Part shown: piece after piece, positions 49,201-60,011 of the stretch
Layout of the letters: every line of letters begins with the position of its first letter
Position numbering within the stretch: the first letter of the stretch is position 1
DNA from: an uncultured Acidobacteriaceae bacterium
Lineage (GTDB): Bacteria > Acidobacteriota > Terriglobia > Terriglobales > Acidobacteriaceae
Direction: 5' to 3'
NCBI GenBank assembly: GCA_903828675.1
Contig: CAIKND010000117.1
Location: forward strand, 1-64,000
Length of the DNA: 64,000 nucleotides
Program-made: the position numbers and the translations under genes
The notes under the pieces: generated by a model
What the model was told of the DNA's origin: nothing
Database searches by the model: none
What the model saw: the letters and a program-made list of their open reading frames with translations, nothing else

Positions 49201-49548
49201 GGACTTCTCGATCCAACCTTCAAGGAGAACTACCTCGGCCGTGCGGAAGTCATCAACGTCTTCCGCATTCCCAAGGTCGGCACCATCGCTGGCTGCCGCG
49301 TCCAGGACGGAGTCATCCGCCGTGACGCGGAAATCAAGGTCATGCGTGGTGGCGAACAGGTCTTCAAGGGCAAGGTAAACTCCCTCAAGCGCTTCAAGGA
49401 TGACGCCAAGGAAGTGACCAACGGCATGGAGTGCGGCATCGGCCTCTCCGGCTTCAGCGACCTCAAGGAAGGCGACCTCATCGAAGCCTTCTCCACTGAG
49501 AAGCTGGCCGCCGACCTCGGCGCTCTCACCTCCACCACCAAGGCATAA
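46267..49548 (+). CDS. infB: Translation initiation factor IF-2
   Basis: 1093 residues. GTPase that places initiator tRNA on the 30S subunit. The N-terminal IF2_N helix ([20 protein letters not shown]) is followed by about 400 residues very rich in Pro, Ala and Val, a long disordered linker. The G-domain starts near residue 583 with [12 protein letters not shown], then DTPGHEAF and NKIDKPD. Domains II to IV follow and end [21 protein letters not shown] second IF2_N-like block occurs at about residue 500 ([20 protein letters not shown]). Hairpin 49571-49604 follows. Confidence 0.97.
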   Translation: MSKVRINDLAREMEVKSKQILDTLAELGLATGKTHSSSLESDEAEKVRVFIERGSRSASHGSSSSSRGPQPITPKIDLSHISKPGDVLQAILAKKKEEEENARYPHGQVRPAAPPVVQPPARPASPAPPVVVAAPPPSARPEPRRIVPLPRSAPNIVHPPPPPPPAIASRPPAGPVVAKAPAGAAVPLRPVVVVAPPPAAVVVKPPVAPVVPLQVREEQPHEKPAAAVVKPPVAAPPPAAAIVAPPAAPVPPAEPPAAVVEPTVEAAPQAPVVAEKAPEAPAPVPAIAAEAVAVPAPPPPPPAVKLPSGPPAPPARRVVMPQTGPRPVYKAPILPPPVPGTGNLAAGAGIVRGRPIFDRRPSTGPGSYPQRTPGGPSVPGQFPGGPRPKHPTRTGTGGYAGPGGTGAPGARPAFGARPGFGPPRPGGPPRPGGAAPTGEAPRPARAPSRGRGGRPQYPKTKEGPMKGFVPPPRYGGVQYGGEPLPITREITVTEGISVKDLAEKLDVRAKDLIATLLMSGVFVTVNQSLDAEMVKDVAAKFGAAATVISYEEEIANQAIEEVLEAENTGELEVPRSPVVTVMGHVDHGKTSLLDAIRETDVAAGEAGGITQHIGAYKVKFSKEGSPAHGREIVFLDTPGHEAFTRMRARGAKVTDIVVIVVAADDGVMPQTLEAIDHAKAAGVPIIVAVNKIDKPDSNPDRVKKQLADRGLIPEEWAVGDEGTVFVEVSAKKRIHLDLLLEMICLVSDIRAPKATPGRKAVGSVIEAKLDRGRGAVATVLVQDGTLRLNDSYIVGNTFGKVRAMFDDRGRPIEEAGPSTPVEVLGLEAMPDSGDTFLVVADRDKAKGIAQYRKMKERDSQLAKSSRVSLEGLAEQIRTAGVKDLPLIIKGDVTGSVEVLADSLTRMSTEKVRIKVIHSGVGSITESDVLLATASNTIIIGFNVRPERKAAELANQEGIQIRLHSIIYELQDEIRLAMMGLLDPTFKENYLGRAEVINVFRIPKVGTIAGCRVQDGVIRRDAEIKVMRGGEQVFKGKVNSLKRFKDDAKEVTNGMECGIGLSGFSDLKEGDLIEAFSTEKLAADLGALTSTTKA

Positions 49549-49570
49549 CTCAACTTGGTTGCAACTACAA

Positions 49571-49604
49571 AATGGCCCGCTCCTCCATCGAGAAGCGGGC
49601 CATT
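49571..49604 (+). terminator. Terminator after infB
   Basis: 11-bp perfect stem AATGGCCCGCT (49571-49581) and AGCGGGCCATT (49594-49604) with a 12-base loop and ACTTTG after it. It lies 23 bases behind the infB stop, ends the rimP operon, and has a weak T-tract. Confidence 0.7.
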
Positions 49605-49684
49605 ACTTTGCTCACGCCCCCGCCTTGCCCCCAACCTTATCCACCAGCTAAACTGGCCCCCTCTTCTTTCATAGGGAATATGCC

Positions 49685-50578
49685 ATGCTGAACTTCCTTC
49701 GTCGACGCTTCGACGAATTGGTTACCGGGTCTTTTCTGTTCCTCATCCTTGTCCTGCTCCCGTTCCGCCCGGCCGTCTTTGCCACTGCCGGCGGTCGTGA
49801 CCTCGCGGTCTGGACTCTCAGCACCCTCATCCTTCTCTTCGCGCTTCTCCTGGTCGCCGCCCGTTTCAGTCCCCGCCTCCGGCCCCTGCTCCACATCGTG
49901 CTTCAAATCGGCCCCATGCTCGTTGCCGTACTCGGCTATGTCAGCCTCAAGCTATTTGACGCATCAGTAATAACCACCTGGCTCGGCATCCCGTCCCTTG
50001 ACCGTTGGATGATGGCCGCAGACATCGCCCTCTTCGGCAAGACCCCCTACCTTTGGCTTACCCAGTGGGGCCTGGATTCCCGCCTCTTCCTCCAGATCAT
50101 GTCCTGCTTTTACGGCCTCTATCCCTTCACCCCGCTGATCGCTCTCGCCTGGTTCATGTACAAGGGAGACATCGCGCAATTCCGCCTCCTCCGGCGCGCC
50201 CTTCTCATCTCGCTCTATTGCGGCTACTGCTGCTATATCCTCATGCCTGTCTCTGGACCTCTCAGCCTCTCGGCTCCGGCAACGCCCATCTTCATCTCTT
50301 CCACGCTCACTTACACCTTCCTCATGGACAACTTCCGCTACGCCAACGATTGTTTCCCCAGCCTGCACACAGCCAACCCCTGGCTCATCGTGCTGCTCTC
50401 CTGGCGCAAGCTGCCGCGTTGGCTCCTGGCCATTGTGATCACCGCATGCATCGGCATCACCATCTCCACCTTTGCCCTCCGCTTCCACTACGGCATAGAC
50501 GACCTGGCCGGACTCGCCTGGGCATCCCTGATGGCCTTCATAGCGCCCCGCACGCTTCCCCGCGAAGCAGCGCAGTAA
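49685..50578 (+). CDS. PAP2-like membrane phosphatase/phosphotransferase
   Basis: 297 residues with about six transmembrane helices. The PAP2-like C-terminal motifs are NDCFPSLHTANPWLIVLL and the late FALRFHYGIDDLAGLAW, which hold the catalytic His residues of the acid-phosphatase superfamily. They resemble the inositolphosphotransferase branch. Likely substrates are lipid or polyprenyl phosphates, but this is unproven. The ATG at 49685 has AGGGA upstream. Not clearly linked to its neighbours. Confidence 0.85.
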   Translation: MLNFLRRRFDELVTGSFLFLILVLLPFRPAVFATAGGRDLAVWTLSTLILLFALLLVAARFSPRLRPLLHIVLQIGPMLVAVLGYVSLKLFDASVITTWLGIPSLDRWMMAADIALFGKTPYLWLTQWGLDSRLFLQIMSCFYGLYPFTPLIALAWFMYKGDIAQFRLLRRALLISLYCGYCCYILMPVSGPLSLSAPATPIFISSTLTYTFLMDNFRYANDCFPSLHTANPWLIVLLSWRKLPRWLLAIVITACIGITISTFALRFHYGIDDLAGLAWASLMAFIAPRTLPREAAQ

Positions 50579-50700
50579 TCGCCGCCGCCGCATAAAATAT
50601 CCGAACACCCAGCCTCCGCCGCCCGTCTTAGCGTGTGTAAGCAGTAAAGTTGCCTTGCGGCCAACGCATCGTCCGGCGGCTGCATCAGGGGGCGCAGGTT

Positions 50701-51243
50701 TTGACCACCGGCGAAGACGTGGATTTCACGGCACTCGTCCAGCGTCAGTCGCGCTTCGTCTTTCGTGTCGCCTACGCCGTTCTACTCAACTCCCACGATG
50801 CCGAAGATGCCGTCCAGGAGACCTTCTTGAAGCTCTATCGCAATCGCGGCTGGCAGCACCTCTCCAACGAACGCGCCTTCCTGGCCCGCGTCGCCTGGCG
50901 CGTCGCCGTCGACCGCCGCCGTCCCGCGCAAGGCACTCCCGCCACCCATCTTGACTCTGCCCTCGACCCCAGCGACCCCCTCGATGACTCGCCTTCTCCC
51001 AGCCCCGGCCCCGAGCAAACCCTCCTCCAGGCCAACCAGAACGCCCTCATTCACTCCATGATCGACGCCCTGCCCGAGGACCTCCGCCTGCCCCTGGTCC
51101 TCTCCGCATTCGACGAGCTCAACTCCCGCGAAATTGCTTCCATCCTCTCCATCCCCGAAGGCACCGTCCGCACCCGCCTGCAGCGCGCCCGCCAGCTTCT
51201 GCGCCAAAAACTCTCTGCCGTTCAGGAGACCCGTTATGCCTGA
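50701..51243 (+). CDS. ECF-type RNA polymerase sigma factor
   Basis: 180 residues. Sigma-70 region 2 (FTALVQRQSRFVFRVAYAVL, DAEDAVQETFLKLYRNRG) and region 4 (PEDLRLPLVLSAFDELNSRE, IASILSIPEGTVRTRLQRAR) with the variable linker between. This is the extracytoplasmic-function layout. The start is uncertain: TTG at 50701 has AGGGGG upstream and is preferred, while TTG at 50650 would add 17 residues without a ribosome site. The stop overlaps the next gene by 8 bases, the usual coupling of a sigma factor with its anti-sigma partner. Confidence 0.9.
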   Translation: MTTGEDVDFTALVQRQSRFVFRVAYAVLLNSHDAEDAVQETFLKLYRNRGWQHLSNERAFLARVAWRVAVDRRRPAQGTPATHLDSALDPSDPLDDSPSPSPGPEQTLLQANQNALIHSMIDALPEDLRLPLVLSAFDELNSREIASILSIPEGTVRTRLQRARQLLRQKLSAVQETRYA

Positions 51244-51790
51244 AAACGACCCCATCGACATCCTCATTGAAGCGGCCCTGTCCACCTACGCCACTCCCGG
51301 CCCCGGCCTCGAACAGCGCGTCCTTGCCAGCGTATCCGGCGCCCGCATCTCCACCGCCAATTACGCCCCCGAACCCACCCCAGGCCGCCGTTGGCTTCCG
51401 TGGGCCATCGCTCTGCCCGTCGCAGCCTCCCTGCTGCTGTCGATCGTCCTGTTCACGCCCAAGCCCAAACACCCTCCCACCGTCTCCGTAAATCGCGTCC
51501 CGCTGCCAGCCGCTTCCATAGTGCGCACCGCCCCGCCAACCAAGCCGCACCACTCCGCATCCGGCAACTCCAGAATCGCTCCCGCCGCTACTCCGCTGCC
51601 CAAACTCGACGTCTTCCCCACTCCTCAACCGCTAACCCCTCAGGAGCAGGCCCTGGCCGTCTTTGCCGCCAAAACGCCGCTCCCCAAACTCCATGCCCTC
51701 GCCGACGCGCAAATGCAAGCGGATGCGCCTCTCAACATCGCCGCCATCGACATTCAGCCACTCGATCCCTCCGCTCAGAGCGGAAACTAA
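51236..51790 (+). CDS. Membrane-anchored protein, candidate anti-sigma factor
   Basis: 184 residues. A short cytoplasmic N-terminus (MPENDPIDILIEAALSTYAT) and one transmembrane helix (about 51-68, WLPWAIALPVAASLLLSIVL) precede a Pro/Ala-rich extracytoplasmic tail. The layout fits an anti-sigma factor, although no zinc-binding HxxxCxxC motif is present. The 8-base overlap with the sigma factor supports the link. A good ribosome site (CAGGAG) precedes ATG 51236. Confidence 0.7.
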   Translation: MPENDPIDILIEAALSTYATPGPGLEQRVLASVSGARISTANYAPEPTPGRRWLPWAIALPVAASLLLSIVLFTPKPKHPPTVSVNRVPLPAASIVRTAPPTKPHHSASGNSRIAPAATPLPKLDVFPTPQPLTPQEQALAVFAAKTPLPKLHALADAQMQADAPLNIAAIDIQPLDPSAQSGN

Positions 51791-51800
51791 GGAGAACTCC

Positions 51801-52364
51801 ATGCGCAAGCTCACCGTCATCCTCGGCCTTCTGCTCCTCACCCTATCCTTCGAGCAAAAGGCCAACGCCCAGGACACGCCCAAGCCAGCCGCGCCCCCGG
51901 CGCACTACTACCACCTCGATGTCGTTATCCAGGAACTCAATGCTGAGAGCAAACTCGTCAACAGCCGCGCCTATTCCACCACCGTCAGCACCGACAAAAT
52001 GGATGTCTACCCGCAGATCCGCACTGGATCGAGGATTCCTATCGTCACCGCTATGCACGCTGATGCGAACGCAAGTGAAAAGTCAGGGCTCCAATATCAA
52101 TACATCGACGTCGGCGTGAATGTGGACGTGCGCGGCTCCGCCCATGAAATAGGCAGCCAACTCGCCTTCAGCCTCGTAACCGAAATCAGCAGTCTCGCCG
52201 ATTCGCACGGCGCCTCCAGCTCCGCCGACCCCGTGATCCGCCAGAACCGCTGGCAGGCCACCGTCCTCATCCCCATCGGCAAGCCCACCGTCGTCTTCAA
52301 GTCCGACGACCTCGACTCTAAAGGCGGAATGCAAGTGGTCGCCACAGCCACCCTGCTCCACTAA
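51801..52364 (+). CDS. Exported protein of unknown function
   Basis: 187 residues with a signal peptide (MRKLTVILGLLLLTLSFEQK). The rest is beta-rich: HYYHLDVVIQELNAESKLVN, QYIDVGVNVDVRGSAHEIGS and IPIGKPTVVFKSDDLDSKGG. No known domain was recognised. It lies 10 bases after the candidate anti-sigma gene with AAGGAG as ribosome site, so it is probably co-transcribed and may be a sensor or target of the sigma-factor pathway. Confidence 0.75.
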   Translation: MRKLTVILGLLLLTLSFEQKANAQDTPKPAAPPAHYYHLDVVIQELNAESKLVNSRAYSTTVSTDKMDVYPQIRTGSRIPIVTAMHADANASEKSGLQYQYIDVGVNVDVRGSAHEIGSQLAFSLVTEISSLADSHGASSSADPVIRQNRWQATVLIPIGKPTVVFKSDDLDSKGGMQVVATATLLH

Positions 52365-52667
52365 TCGCCACCACGCGCTAAAGCCCCACGTCCCATACTT
52401 GCCGGCAACTTTGCAAGGGTGGGGCGCTCTCACTCTGAGCTTCATGCAGTTTTAGAGCGTCTTCGATGCGAGTGTTAACAATAATTTGGGTGCCCCATCC
52501 GTGAATCGTTTTGTGATTCATGGGTGGGATAGCACAAAGTCAAATCTCCACCGTAAGGACTAAAACCGAAGATGCTCCAGCCTCCGACACCCGCGCTCTC
52601 TCTCCCCGTATCGAGTGCGGTTTGAGCCCGTTGACACCGCCAACTCCGCAAGCATATAAGGCTTGCC
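52365..52667. other. Intergenic region with two hairpin repeats
   Basis: 303 bases without a gene. It holds a degenerate repeat at about 52383-52427 (GCCCCAC near the start pairs with GTGGGGC near its end) and a full copy at 52488-52533. The sequence upstream of the second copy (GATGCGAGT to TTTGGG) resembles that before the copy at 55811. Confidence 0.65.
52488..52533. repeat. Covarying hairpin repeat, copy 3
   Basis: GGGTGCCCCATCC start; 14-bp stem (52494-52507 with 52515-52528, including G-T pairs), 7-base loop, GGGTGGGATAGCA end. Confidence 0.8.
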
Positions 52668-54938
52668 ATGATGCCCATTGATCGCCGGGACTTTCTGAGT
52701 CGCGCTCTGGCCACCGGAGCCACTCTTGCCGCCTCCACTCTCCCTCGAAGTGATGCTCGCTCAACTTCCCACACTCCTCCCGCTTCGCGGCACGCGGAGC
52801 AGAAACCCAGCACTCCACCTGTCATCGATTTCCGCTTTGCCCCCATCCAGCGCCAGACCGCTTTCTGTTTCCCTGACGACCCGTACAAGAGCCTTGTCGA
52901 TGAATCCGGCCAACTCCTCTACGGCTACGACCGCTACACCAATGTGGACTTCTTCCCCTTGAAAATCGGTTTCGGACTGCACGGCATGAAAGCCCCCAAA
53001 GTCCTCAGCCAGCTGCTTGAAAGCCCCTCCATCCCCATCGTTCGAACCACGCTTGAATACCCGGGCGTCACGGTCACACTCACCACCTTCGCCACCAATG
53101 CGCCCGACGAAGGCCGCATCGACAATGTTCTCTTCGAGGCCACTCCGCTCGCCGGCGCTGCAGCCGACATCGAGCCTGTCCTCGACTTCGACACTCTTCA
53201 GAAGTTCGACCTCGAAGAGAAAGATGGCGTCCTCACTGTCCTTCATCGCGACTCTCGCCGTGTGCTCCTCATCGCCAGAGTCCTGGGCAGCCGGCCGCTT
53301 TCCACCGACCGCGCCGCCTCCTTCGAATCCGGCACCGACCGCGCTCTTCATTTGGTGCTGCACCACGGACAAGCCTCGAAGGGCGCCCCCTACCGTGCCT
53401 TCTTCCGGTTCCCGCAGACCAGCCCGCCCACCACCCCCATCGCGGACGGGCTCGCCGCTCCCGCGAAACACCTCGAATCCTGCCGTGCCTTCTGGACCTC
53501 CTTTTCAATTTTCCACGCACCGGTCGCCATCGCCATTCCCGGCCGCGAAGGCGAATTCGCTCTAGCCTGCGCGCGCAACATCCTTCAGGCCCGCGAGATA
53601 CGTGACGGCAAGCTCACCTTTCAGGTCGGCCCCACCTGCTACCGCGGCCTCTGGGTCGTCGACGGCAACTTCCTCCTTGAAGCCGCTCGCTATCTCGGCC
53701 TCGATCACGAAGCTGTCGAAGGCCTCCGCACCACCTGGTCGCTGCAACTTGCCACTGGTCAGGTGGTCGGAGCCGGCGGCCGTGAGCATTGGAAAGACAC
53801 TGGCATCGCCATCTTCACCCTCGTCCGCCAGTGCGAGCTGAGCCAGGATTGGTCCCTGCTCCACGAACTCACGCCCCAGCTCGTCCACGCCGTCCAGTTC
53901 CTCCGTTCCCTGCAAGCCGAGGCCGTCCGCCAGGGCAGCGCGCTCGGCGGCTACGGACTGCTCGCCAAAGGCTTCGCTGACGGCGGCATCGGCGGCGTCC
54001 GCGACGAGTTCACTAACACGCTCTGGGTGCTCGCGGGCCTCCAGGCCCTGGCGGAAGTCGCCGAAAACGAAAAAATTGACAGCCTCAAAGATGCACGGCA
54101 GTTTCACAATGAGTTGCGGGCCGCCTTCTTCAAAGCTGCATCCCGGGAGATGCGCCGCCACGAAGCCGGTTTCGACTTCCTCCCTATGGTCCTTAGGAAC
54201 GACCCCGAATGGCAGCTCCCCGACCTCTGGGACCGGCCCCGCCCTCAATCCGCGCAGTGGGCGCTTTCTCACGCAATCTTCCCTGGGCGCGTCTTTTCGT
54301 CTTCACACCCCATCGTCCGCGGCCACGTCCAGCTCATGCAGGCCGTCACACAGGAAGGCATCCCCGCCGAAACCGGTTGGCTCCATCACCAATCCGTTTG
54401 GAACTACAATGCCGCCTTCGTTGCCGAAGTGTATCTATGGCTCGGCATGAAGCAGGCCGCTCACGACACCTTCGTCGGCTTCCTCAACCACGCCAGCCCT
54501 CAATACTGCTGGCGCGAAGAGCAGCCCCTCCAATCCGCCCACGTCGGCTCCTATGTCGGCGACATGCCCCACAACTGGGCCAGCGCCGAATGCATCCGCT
54601 ATGTCCGCCACACATTCGCGCTTGAAGATGGCGATCATCTCCGCCTGCTCGCTGGCATCACCGCCGCTGAACTTGAACTTCAATCGCCGCACATCCTCGC
54701 CGCAACGCCCACGCGCTTCGGTCGCCTCAATCTCAAGCTCGAACCGCTCGATCGCGGCCAGGGCTGGCGTCTTGTCTATGAGCGATCCTCAGGCCCCTCG
54801 CCTAAAAAACTCTACCTGCCTGCCACCCTGGGCCGCTTCCACTTGACTCAAACTGAAGCAGTTCACTCCCACTCCGAAGGTGATTCCATACTTATCGACC
54901 CCGCCGCCCCTCGCTGGACAGCCTTCTGGAAGGCCTGA
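52668..54938 (+). CDS. Tat-exported six-hairpin-glycosidase-like protein
   Basis: 756 residues. The twin-arginine signal MMPIDRRDFLSRALATGATL points to export. A beta-rich N-terminal part is followed from about residue 300 by an alpha/alpha toroid of the six-hairpin glycosidase type (ACARNILQAREIRDGKLTFQ, GLWVVDGNFLLEAARYLGLD, then TGWLHHQSVWNYNAAFVAEV and PHNWASAECIRYVRHTFALE). Glycosidases of this fold act on plant or microbial polysaccharides; catalytic acids cannot be fixed by eye. The DUF1080 gene downstream may assist. Confidence 0.8.
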   Translation: MMPIDRRDFLSRALATGATLAASTLPRSDARSTSHTPPASRHAEQKPSTPPVIDFRFAPIQRQTAFCFPDDPYKSLVDESGQLLYGYDRYTNVDFFPLKIGFGLHGMKAPKVLSQLLESPSIPIVRTTLEYPGVTVTLTTFATNAPDEGRIDNVLFEATPLAGAAADIEPVLDFDTLQKFDLEEKDGVLTVLHRDSRRVLLIARVLGSRPLSTDRAASFESGTDRALHLVLHHGQASKGAPYRAFFRFPQTSPPTTPIADGLAAPAKHLESCRAFWTSFSIFHAPVAIAIPGREGEFALACARNILQAREIRDGKLTFQVGPTCYRGLWVVDGNFLLEAARYLGLDHEAVEGLRTTWSLQLATGQVVGAGGREHWKDTGIAIFTLVRQCELSQDWSLLHELTPQLVHAVQFLRSLQAEAVRQGSALGGYGLLAKGFADGGIGGVRDEFTNTLWVLAGLQALAEVAENEKIDSLKDARQFHNELRAAFFKAASREMRRHEAGFDFLPMVLRNDPEWQLPDLWDRPRPQSAQWALSHAIFPGRVFSSSHPIVRGHVQLMQAVTQEGIPAETGWLHHQSVWNYNAAFVAEVYLWLGMKQAAHDTFVGFLNHASPQYCWREEQPLQSAHVGSYVGDMPHNWASAECIRYVRHTFALEDGDHLRLLAGITAAELELQSPHILAATPTRFGRLNLKLEPLDRGQGWRLVYERSSGPSPKKLYLPATLGRFHLTQTEAVHSHSEGDSILIDPAAPRWTAFWKA

Positions 54939-55048
54939 CTCCGGGCGGTAGCGGAGCACATCGGGCGTTGGCGTCCCGATGCTACAATTCGAGCCGATTG
55001 CTCCCGCTAATGATCCTGCGACCTGGATTGGGAGAAGAAGGGATAAGT

Positions 55049-55729
55049 ATGTTGAATCTACGCAGTTCTACCGAGTTTAAGAGCGAAAAAGCAGGCCGGC
55101 TTATCGCGGCGCGCCGCAGCCTTTTCTGCCTCGCCCTGCTGGTTACCGCAGTGCCTGCGTTTGCACAGTCCGTCAACCTGTTCCCCGCCGACTACAAGGC
55201 GCAATGGACACGCATCTCCATCCCGCCCACCCATCCCGTCAGCGATATCGCGCAATGGCATATCGATGCCGCAAAGCACACCATCCTTTGCGACGGCAAC
55301 GGCGGCCACGACTGGCTCCGCTTCAACCATGAAGTCCGCAATTTCTCTTTCCACCTCAAATGGCGCGTGACCCCGGTCTCGGGCGCGCCCAAATACAACA
55401 GCGGCGTCTTCTTCCGCAACAATGACGACGGATCCATCTGGCACCAGGCGCAAACCACACCCGATGGCGGTTATCTCTTCGGCCTCACTCCCATCGACGG
55501 CAAGCCAACCTCTTTCAACGCTCGCAAAGATATGACCGAGAACCGCGTCAAACCCGCCGGACAATGGAATAACTACGACATCCGCTGCGTTGCCGATACA
55601 TGCACCCTCGCCGTCAACGGCAAGGTGGTCAACACGATTCATGTGGGTGTCGAAAAGGGATATGTCGGCCTTGAGTCCGAAGGCTTCCAAATCGAATTCA
55701 AAGACTTCAAGCTTCAGGAACTCCCCTGA
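55049..55729 (+). CDS. Exported DUF1080 (3-keto-disaccharide hydrolase-like) protein
   Basis: 226 residues with a signal peptide (residues up to about 42, ending VPAFAQS). The DUF1080 lectin-like jelly roll has WHIDAAKHTILCDGNGGHDW, FSFHLKWRVTPVSGAPKYNS, GVFFRNNDDGSIWHQAQTTP and VGLESEGFQIEFKDFKLQEL. Members bind or cleave sugars. The ATG at 55049 has GAAGGG at 7 bases. It lies 110 bases behind the glycosidase-like gene in the same direction. Confidence 0.88.
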   Translation: MLNLRSSTEFKSEKAGRLIAARRSLFCLALLVTAVPAFAQSVNLFPADYKAQWTRISIPPTHPVSDIAQWHIDAAKHTILCDGNGGHDWLRFNHEVRNFSFHLKWRVTPVSGAPKYNSGVFFRNNDDGSIWHQAQTTPDGGYLFGLTPIDGKPTSFNARKDMTENRVKPAGQWNNYDIRCVADTCTLAVNGKVVNTIHVGVEKGYVGLESEGFQIEFKDFKLQELP

Positions 55730-55742
55730 AGCTTATAGATAC

Positions 55743-55777
55743 AAAGGGGGCGCTGCTCTCCTGAGCAACGCCCCTTT
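55743..55777 (+). terminator. Terminator after the DUF1080 gene
   Basis: Nested stem: AAAGGGG (55743-55749) with CCCCTTT (55771-55777), then CG with CG, then GCTC with GAGC around a 4-base loop. It lies 13 bases behind the stop. Confidence 0.7.
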
Positions 55778-55810
55778 CGTGCGTTTTCAATGCGAGTCTG
55801 ACCAGTAGTT

Positions 55811-55857
55811 TGGGTGCCCCATCCTTGAATCGTTCTTTGATTCAAGGGTGGGACAGC
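55811..55857. repeat. Covarying hairpin repeat, copy 4
   Basis: GGGTGCCCCATCC start, stem 55818-55831 with 55839-55852 (14 bp, one G-T pair), 7-base loop, GGGTGGGACAGCA end. It lies between convergent genes. Confidence 0.8.
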
Positions 55858-55894
55858 AACCCATTCAATCTCGCAGTTATTCTGCCCACCGCCC

Positions 55895-57694
55895 CTAAAC
55901 CGGGTACCTCTCCAACGCAATCGCAGCCTGAGCCACCGTCCGGCTCTGCCCCACGGCATCCCCCGGCGTAAACCGCGCCACCCTCCGCAAAATCGCCAAC
56001 TGCGTCCGCAGCATGTCGCCCTCGCCACACGCCGCCAGCACTCGCCGCACAGCCTGTTCGGCCAGCCAAATCGACTCATCCGCCAGTAGCCCTGTCATCG
56101 CCGCCGCGGCTCCCGCCGAACTCTTTCCGCTCGCCGCCAGCTTGCGCGCCCGCAACAGCGCAGATTCCAGCCCGTACACCTGCATAATCACATCAGCCAG
56201 ATCCGCCATCACCTCCTGCTCGTCCTGCAGCCCGGTCATGAATCGCTGACTCGCCACTCCCGCGGCAAACAAAGCCGTCTTCTTCACCGCCGCCAGCACC
56301 TCAGCCTCCCGGCCAAGCACTTCGTCCTCCTCTCCACCCGCGTCAAAGCTGGGCGGCTCCATCACCTCGTCCATCAGATTCTTGATGGCCTTCATCAGCG
56401 GCAGTTGTCCGCTCAGCGCCCGCTTCATCAGCCAGCCGGTAATAATCAGCCGGTTAATCTCGTTGGTTCCTTCAAAGATCCGATTGATGCGCGCATCCCG
56501 GTACATCCGCTCCGCCGGATACTCCTCCACGTACCCGTAGCCCCCCATCGTGGCCACCAGTTCGTCCGTCACCAGGGACAGCATCTCTGACCCATACACC
56601 TTCAAAATCGAGCACTCGACCGCATACTCCTCGATGCGCCGCTGCGTCTCCCGCGCCGAGTGCGCCTGCTCCTCCGCGTGTTGCGCCAGGCTCGCATCGA
56701 TCATCCCCACCGTGCGGTACGCCATGCTTTCCGCTGCATACAGCCGTGTTGCCGACGAGGAAATCTTCCTCTGAATCATCCCAAACTCCGCGATCGGCTT
56801 CCCGAACGCGTGCCGCTCCTTGGCATAGCGGATCATGTGTCCCAGCGCGTGCCTCGCCCCGCCAATGCACGCCACCCCCAGCTTGAACCGCCCCACATTC
56901 AGCACGTTGAAGGCGATGTGGTGCCCCTTCCCCACCTCTCCCAGCAGGTTCTCCACCGGCACCTTGCAGTCCTGCAGCACCAGCGGGCAAGTCGATGACC
57001 CGTGAATTCCCAGCTTGTGCTCCTCCGCCCCCACACTCAGCCCCGGCGTCTCCCGCTCAATCAAAAACGCTGAGAACTTCTCCCCGTCAATCTTCGCAAA
57101 TATCGTATAAAGCCCCGCCACCCCGCAGTTGGTAATCCACTGCTTCTCGCCGTTCAGCGTGTAGTAGGTCCCGTCTGCCGACAGCGTTGCCCGCGTGTGA
57201 ATATTCATCGCGTCCGACCCCGAACTGGCCTCCGACAACCCATACGACCCGATCCACTCGCAGCTCGCCAGCTTCGGAAGATAGCGCTGCTTCTGCTCCT
57301 CGGTCCCATACCAGACCAGCGGCAGCGTCGCAATCCCGATATGCGCGCCAAACGCCGTCGAAAAGCTCCCCAGCACTGATAAGTGATCTGTAATCAGCGT
57401 AGAGCTGGTCTTGTCCATGCCCATCCCGCCGTATTCCTCGGGAACGTCCACGGCCGTAAATCCCAAATCTGCGGCCTTCCGCATCAGCCCCGCCAGCACC
57501 CCCGGCTCTTTAGCCTCCAGCGCCGTTACCGCGGGCAAAATCTCCTCGCGTGCAAATCGGGCTGCGGTTGCCGCAATCTGCCGCTGGTCCTCGTTCAGGT
57601 CCTCCGGTGTAAACACCTCCGAAGGCGTACGGTTTTCCAGCAAAAAACTGCCGCCGGCAGCGGCAACGATTGGCGACTTACCAGGTGCGTTCAT
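55895..57694 (-). CDS. Acyl-CoA dehydrogenase, long (VLCAD/ACAD9-like) form
   Basis: 599 residues. FAD enzyme that oxidises an acyl-CoA to the 2-enoyl-CoA. The standard three-domain core has VPEEYGGMGMDKTS, the FAD loop YGLSEASSGSDAMN and WITNCGVAGLYTIFAK, and the catalytic Glu in RIFEGTNEINRL. A C-terminal extension of about 150 residues beyond the core, as in VLCAD and ACAD9, makes it longer than usual bacterial members of about 380 residues. ATG 57694 has GGAGAA upstream; 18 in-frame residues before it are noise. Confidence 0.93.
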   Translation of the reverse strand: MNAPGKSPIVAAAGGSFLLENRTPSEVFTPEDLNEDQRQIAATAARFAREEILPAVTALEAKEPGVLAGLMRKAADLGFTAVDVPEEYGGMGMDKTSSTLITDHLSVLGSFSTAFGAHIGIATLPLVWYGTEEQKQRYLPKLASCEWIGSYGLSEASSGSDAMNIHTRATLSADGTYYTLNGEKQWITNCGVAGLYTIFAKIDGEKFSAFLIERETPGLSVGAEEHKLGIHGSSTCPLVLQDCKVPVENLLGEVGKGHHIAFNVLNVGRFKLGVACIGGARHALGHMIRYAKERHAFGKPIAEFGMIQRKISSSATRLYAAESMAYRTVGMIDASLAQHAEEQAHSARETQRRIEEYAVECSILKVYGSEMLSLVTDELVATMGGYGYVEEYPAERMYRDARINRIFEGTNEINRLIITGWLMKRALSGQLPLMKAIKNLMDEVMEPPSFDAGGEEDEVLGREAEVLAAVKKTALFAAGVASQRFMTGLQDEQEVMADLADVIMQVYGLESALLRARKLAASGKSSAGAAAAMTGLLADESIWLAEQAVRRVLAACGEGDMLRTQLAILRRVARFTPGDAVGQSRTVAQAAIALERYPV

Positions 57695-57780
57695 AGGGCT
57701 TTCTCCAACTGTTAGAACACAGTACGTCAACCGAATAGAGGCAATCAACTGTCTATTGATCCGGCAACTAAATACTGTTC

Positions 57781-57830
57781 GGGTGCCCTATCCATTCCCG
57801 CGTGTTTTGCGGGAATGGGTGGGAAGAAGG
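57781..57830. repeat. Covarying hairpin repeat, copy 5
   Basis: GGGTGCCCTATCC start; stem 57787-57800 with 57810-57823 (14 bp including G-T pairs), 9-base loop, GGGTGGGA end. It lies in the divergent region upstream of the acyl-CoA dehydrogenase and glycosyltransferase genes. Confidence 0.8.
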
Positions 57831-57885
57831 TGCCATTGGTTTCTTGCCGGATCAATAAATCCAGAGCCGCTCCCATAGCGTAGAA

Positions 57886-59604
<1,719 letters not shown>

Positions 59605-59678
59605 CAGGCCGAAAAAACAATCAGTTGGATGGCTACGGGCTTCGCAAGCTGCGGCAAGACGCACCAGGACGGTAGGCC

Positions 59679-59728
59679 GGGTGCCCCATCTTTGCGACCT
59701 TTTCGTGTCGCAAAGGTGGGACAGCAAC
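59679..59728. repeat. Covarying hairpin repeat, copy 6
   Basis: GGGTGCCCCATC start; stem 59685-59698 with 59707-59720 (14 bp, one G-T pair), 8-base loop, AGGTGGGACAGCA end. It lies 75 bases behind the glycosyltransferase gene. Confidence 0.8.
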
Positions 59729-59954
59729 CAACTAAATAGGCAAATGCTTCATAAAACTCCCTCCCCCGGTGAAACCAACCCGCGAGAGGTGAAACAGAAT
59801 CCCGAGTCGCCTTTTCCGGAGGGAGCAGGGGCATTCATGCCCCTGCATTGAGCCCATCAAAGTCACGCCTTCAGGCGCGGGCTTTCATCTTCCTCCACCA
59901 TGCCGGCGAATAAATAGTCCGGCAGGTGGCCCACTCATCACAGCATCAGGGACT

Positions 59955-59992
59955 GTGCCCCATTCATCGCAGCTTTATCGCGATGAGTGGGT
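59955..59992. repeat. Covarying hairpin repeat, copy 7 (variant)
   Basis: TGTGCCCCATTC start; stem 59959-59970 with 59980-59991 (12 bp, one G-T pair), 9-base loop. The end is diverged. Confidence 0.6.
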
Positions 59993-60011
59993 TTTCGGGT
60001 AAGGCGGGTAG

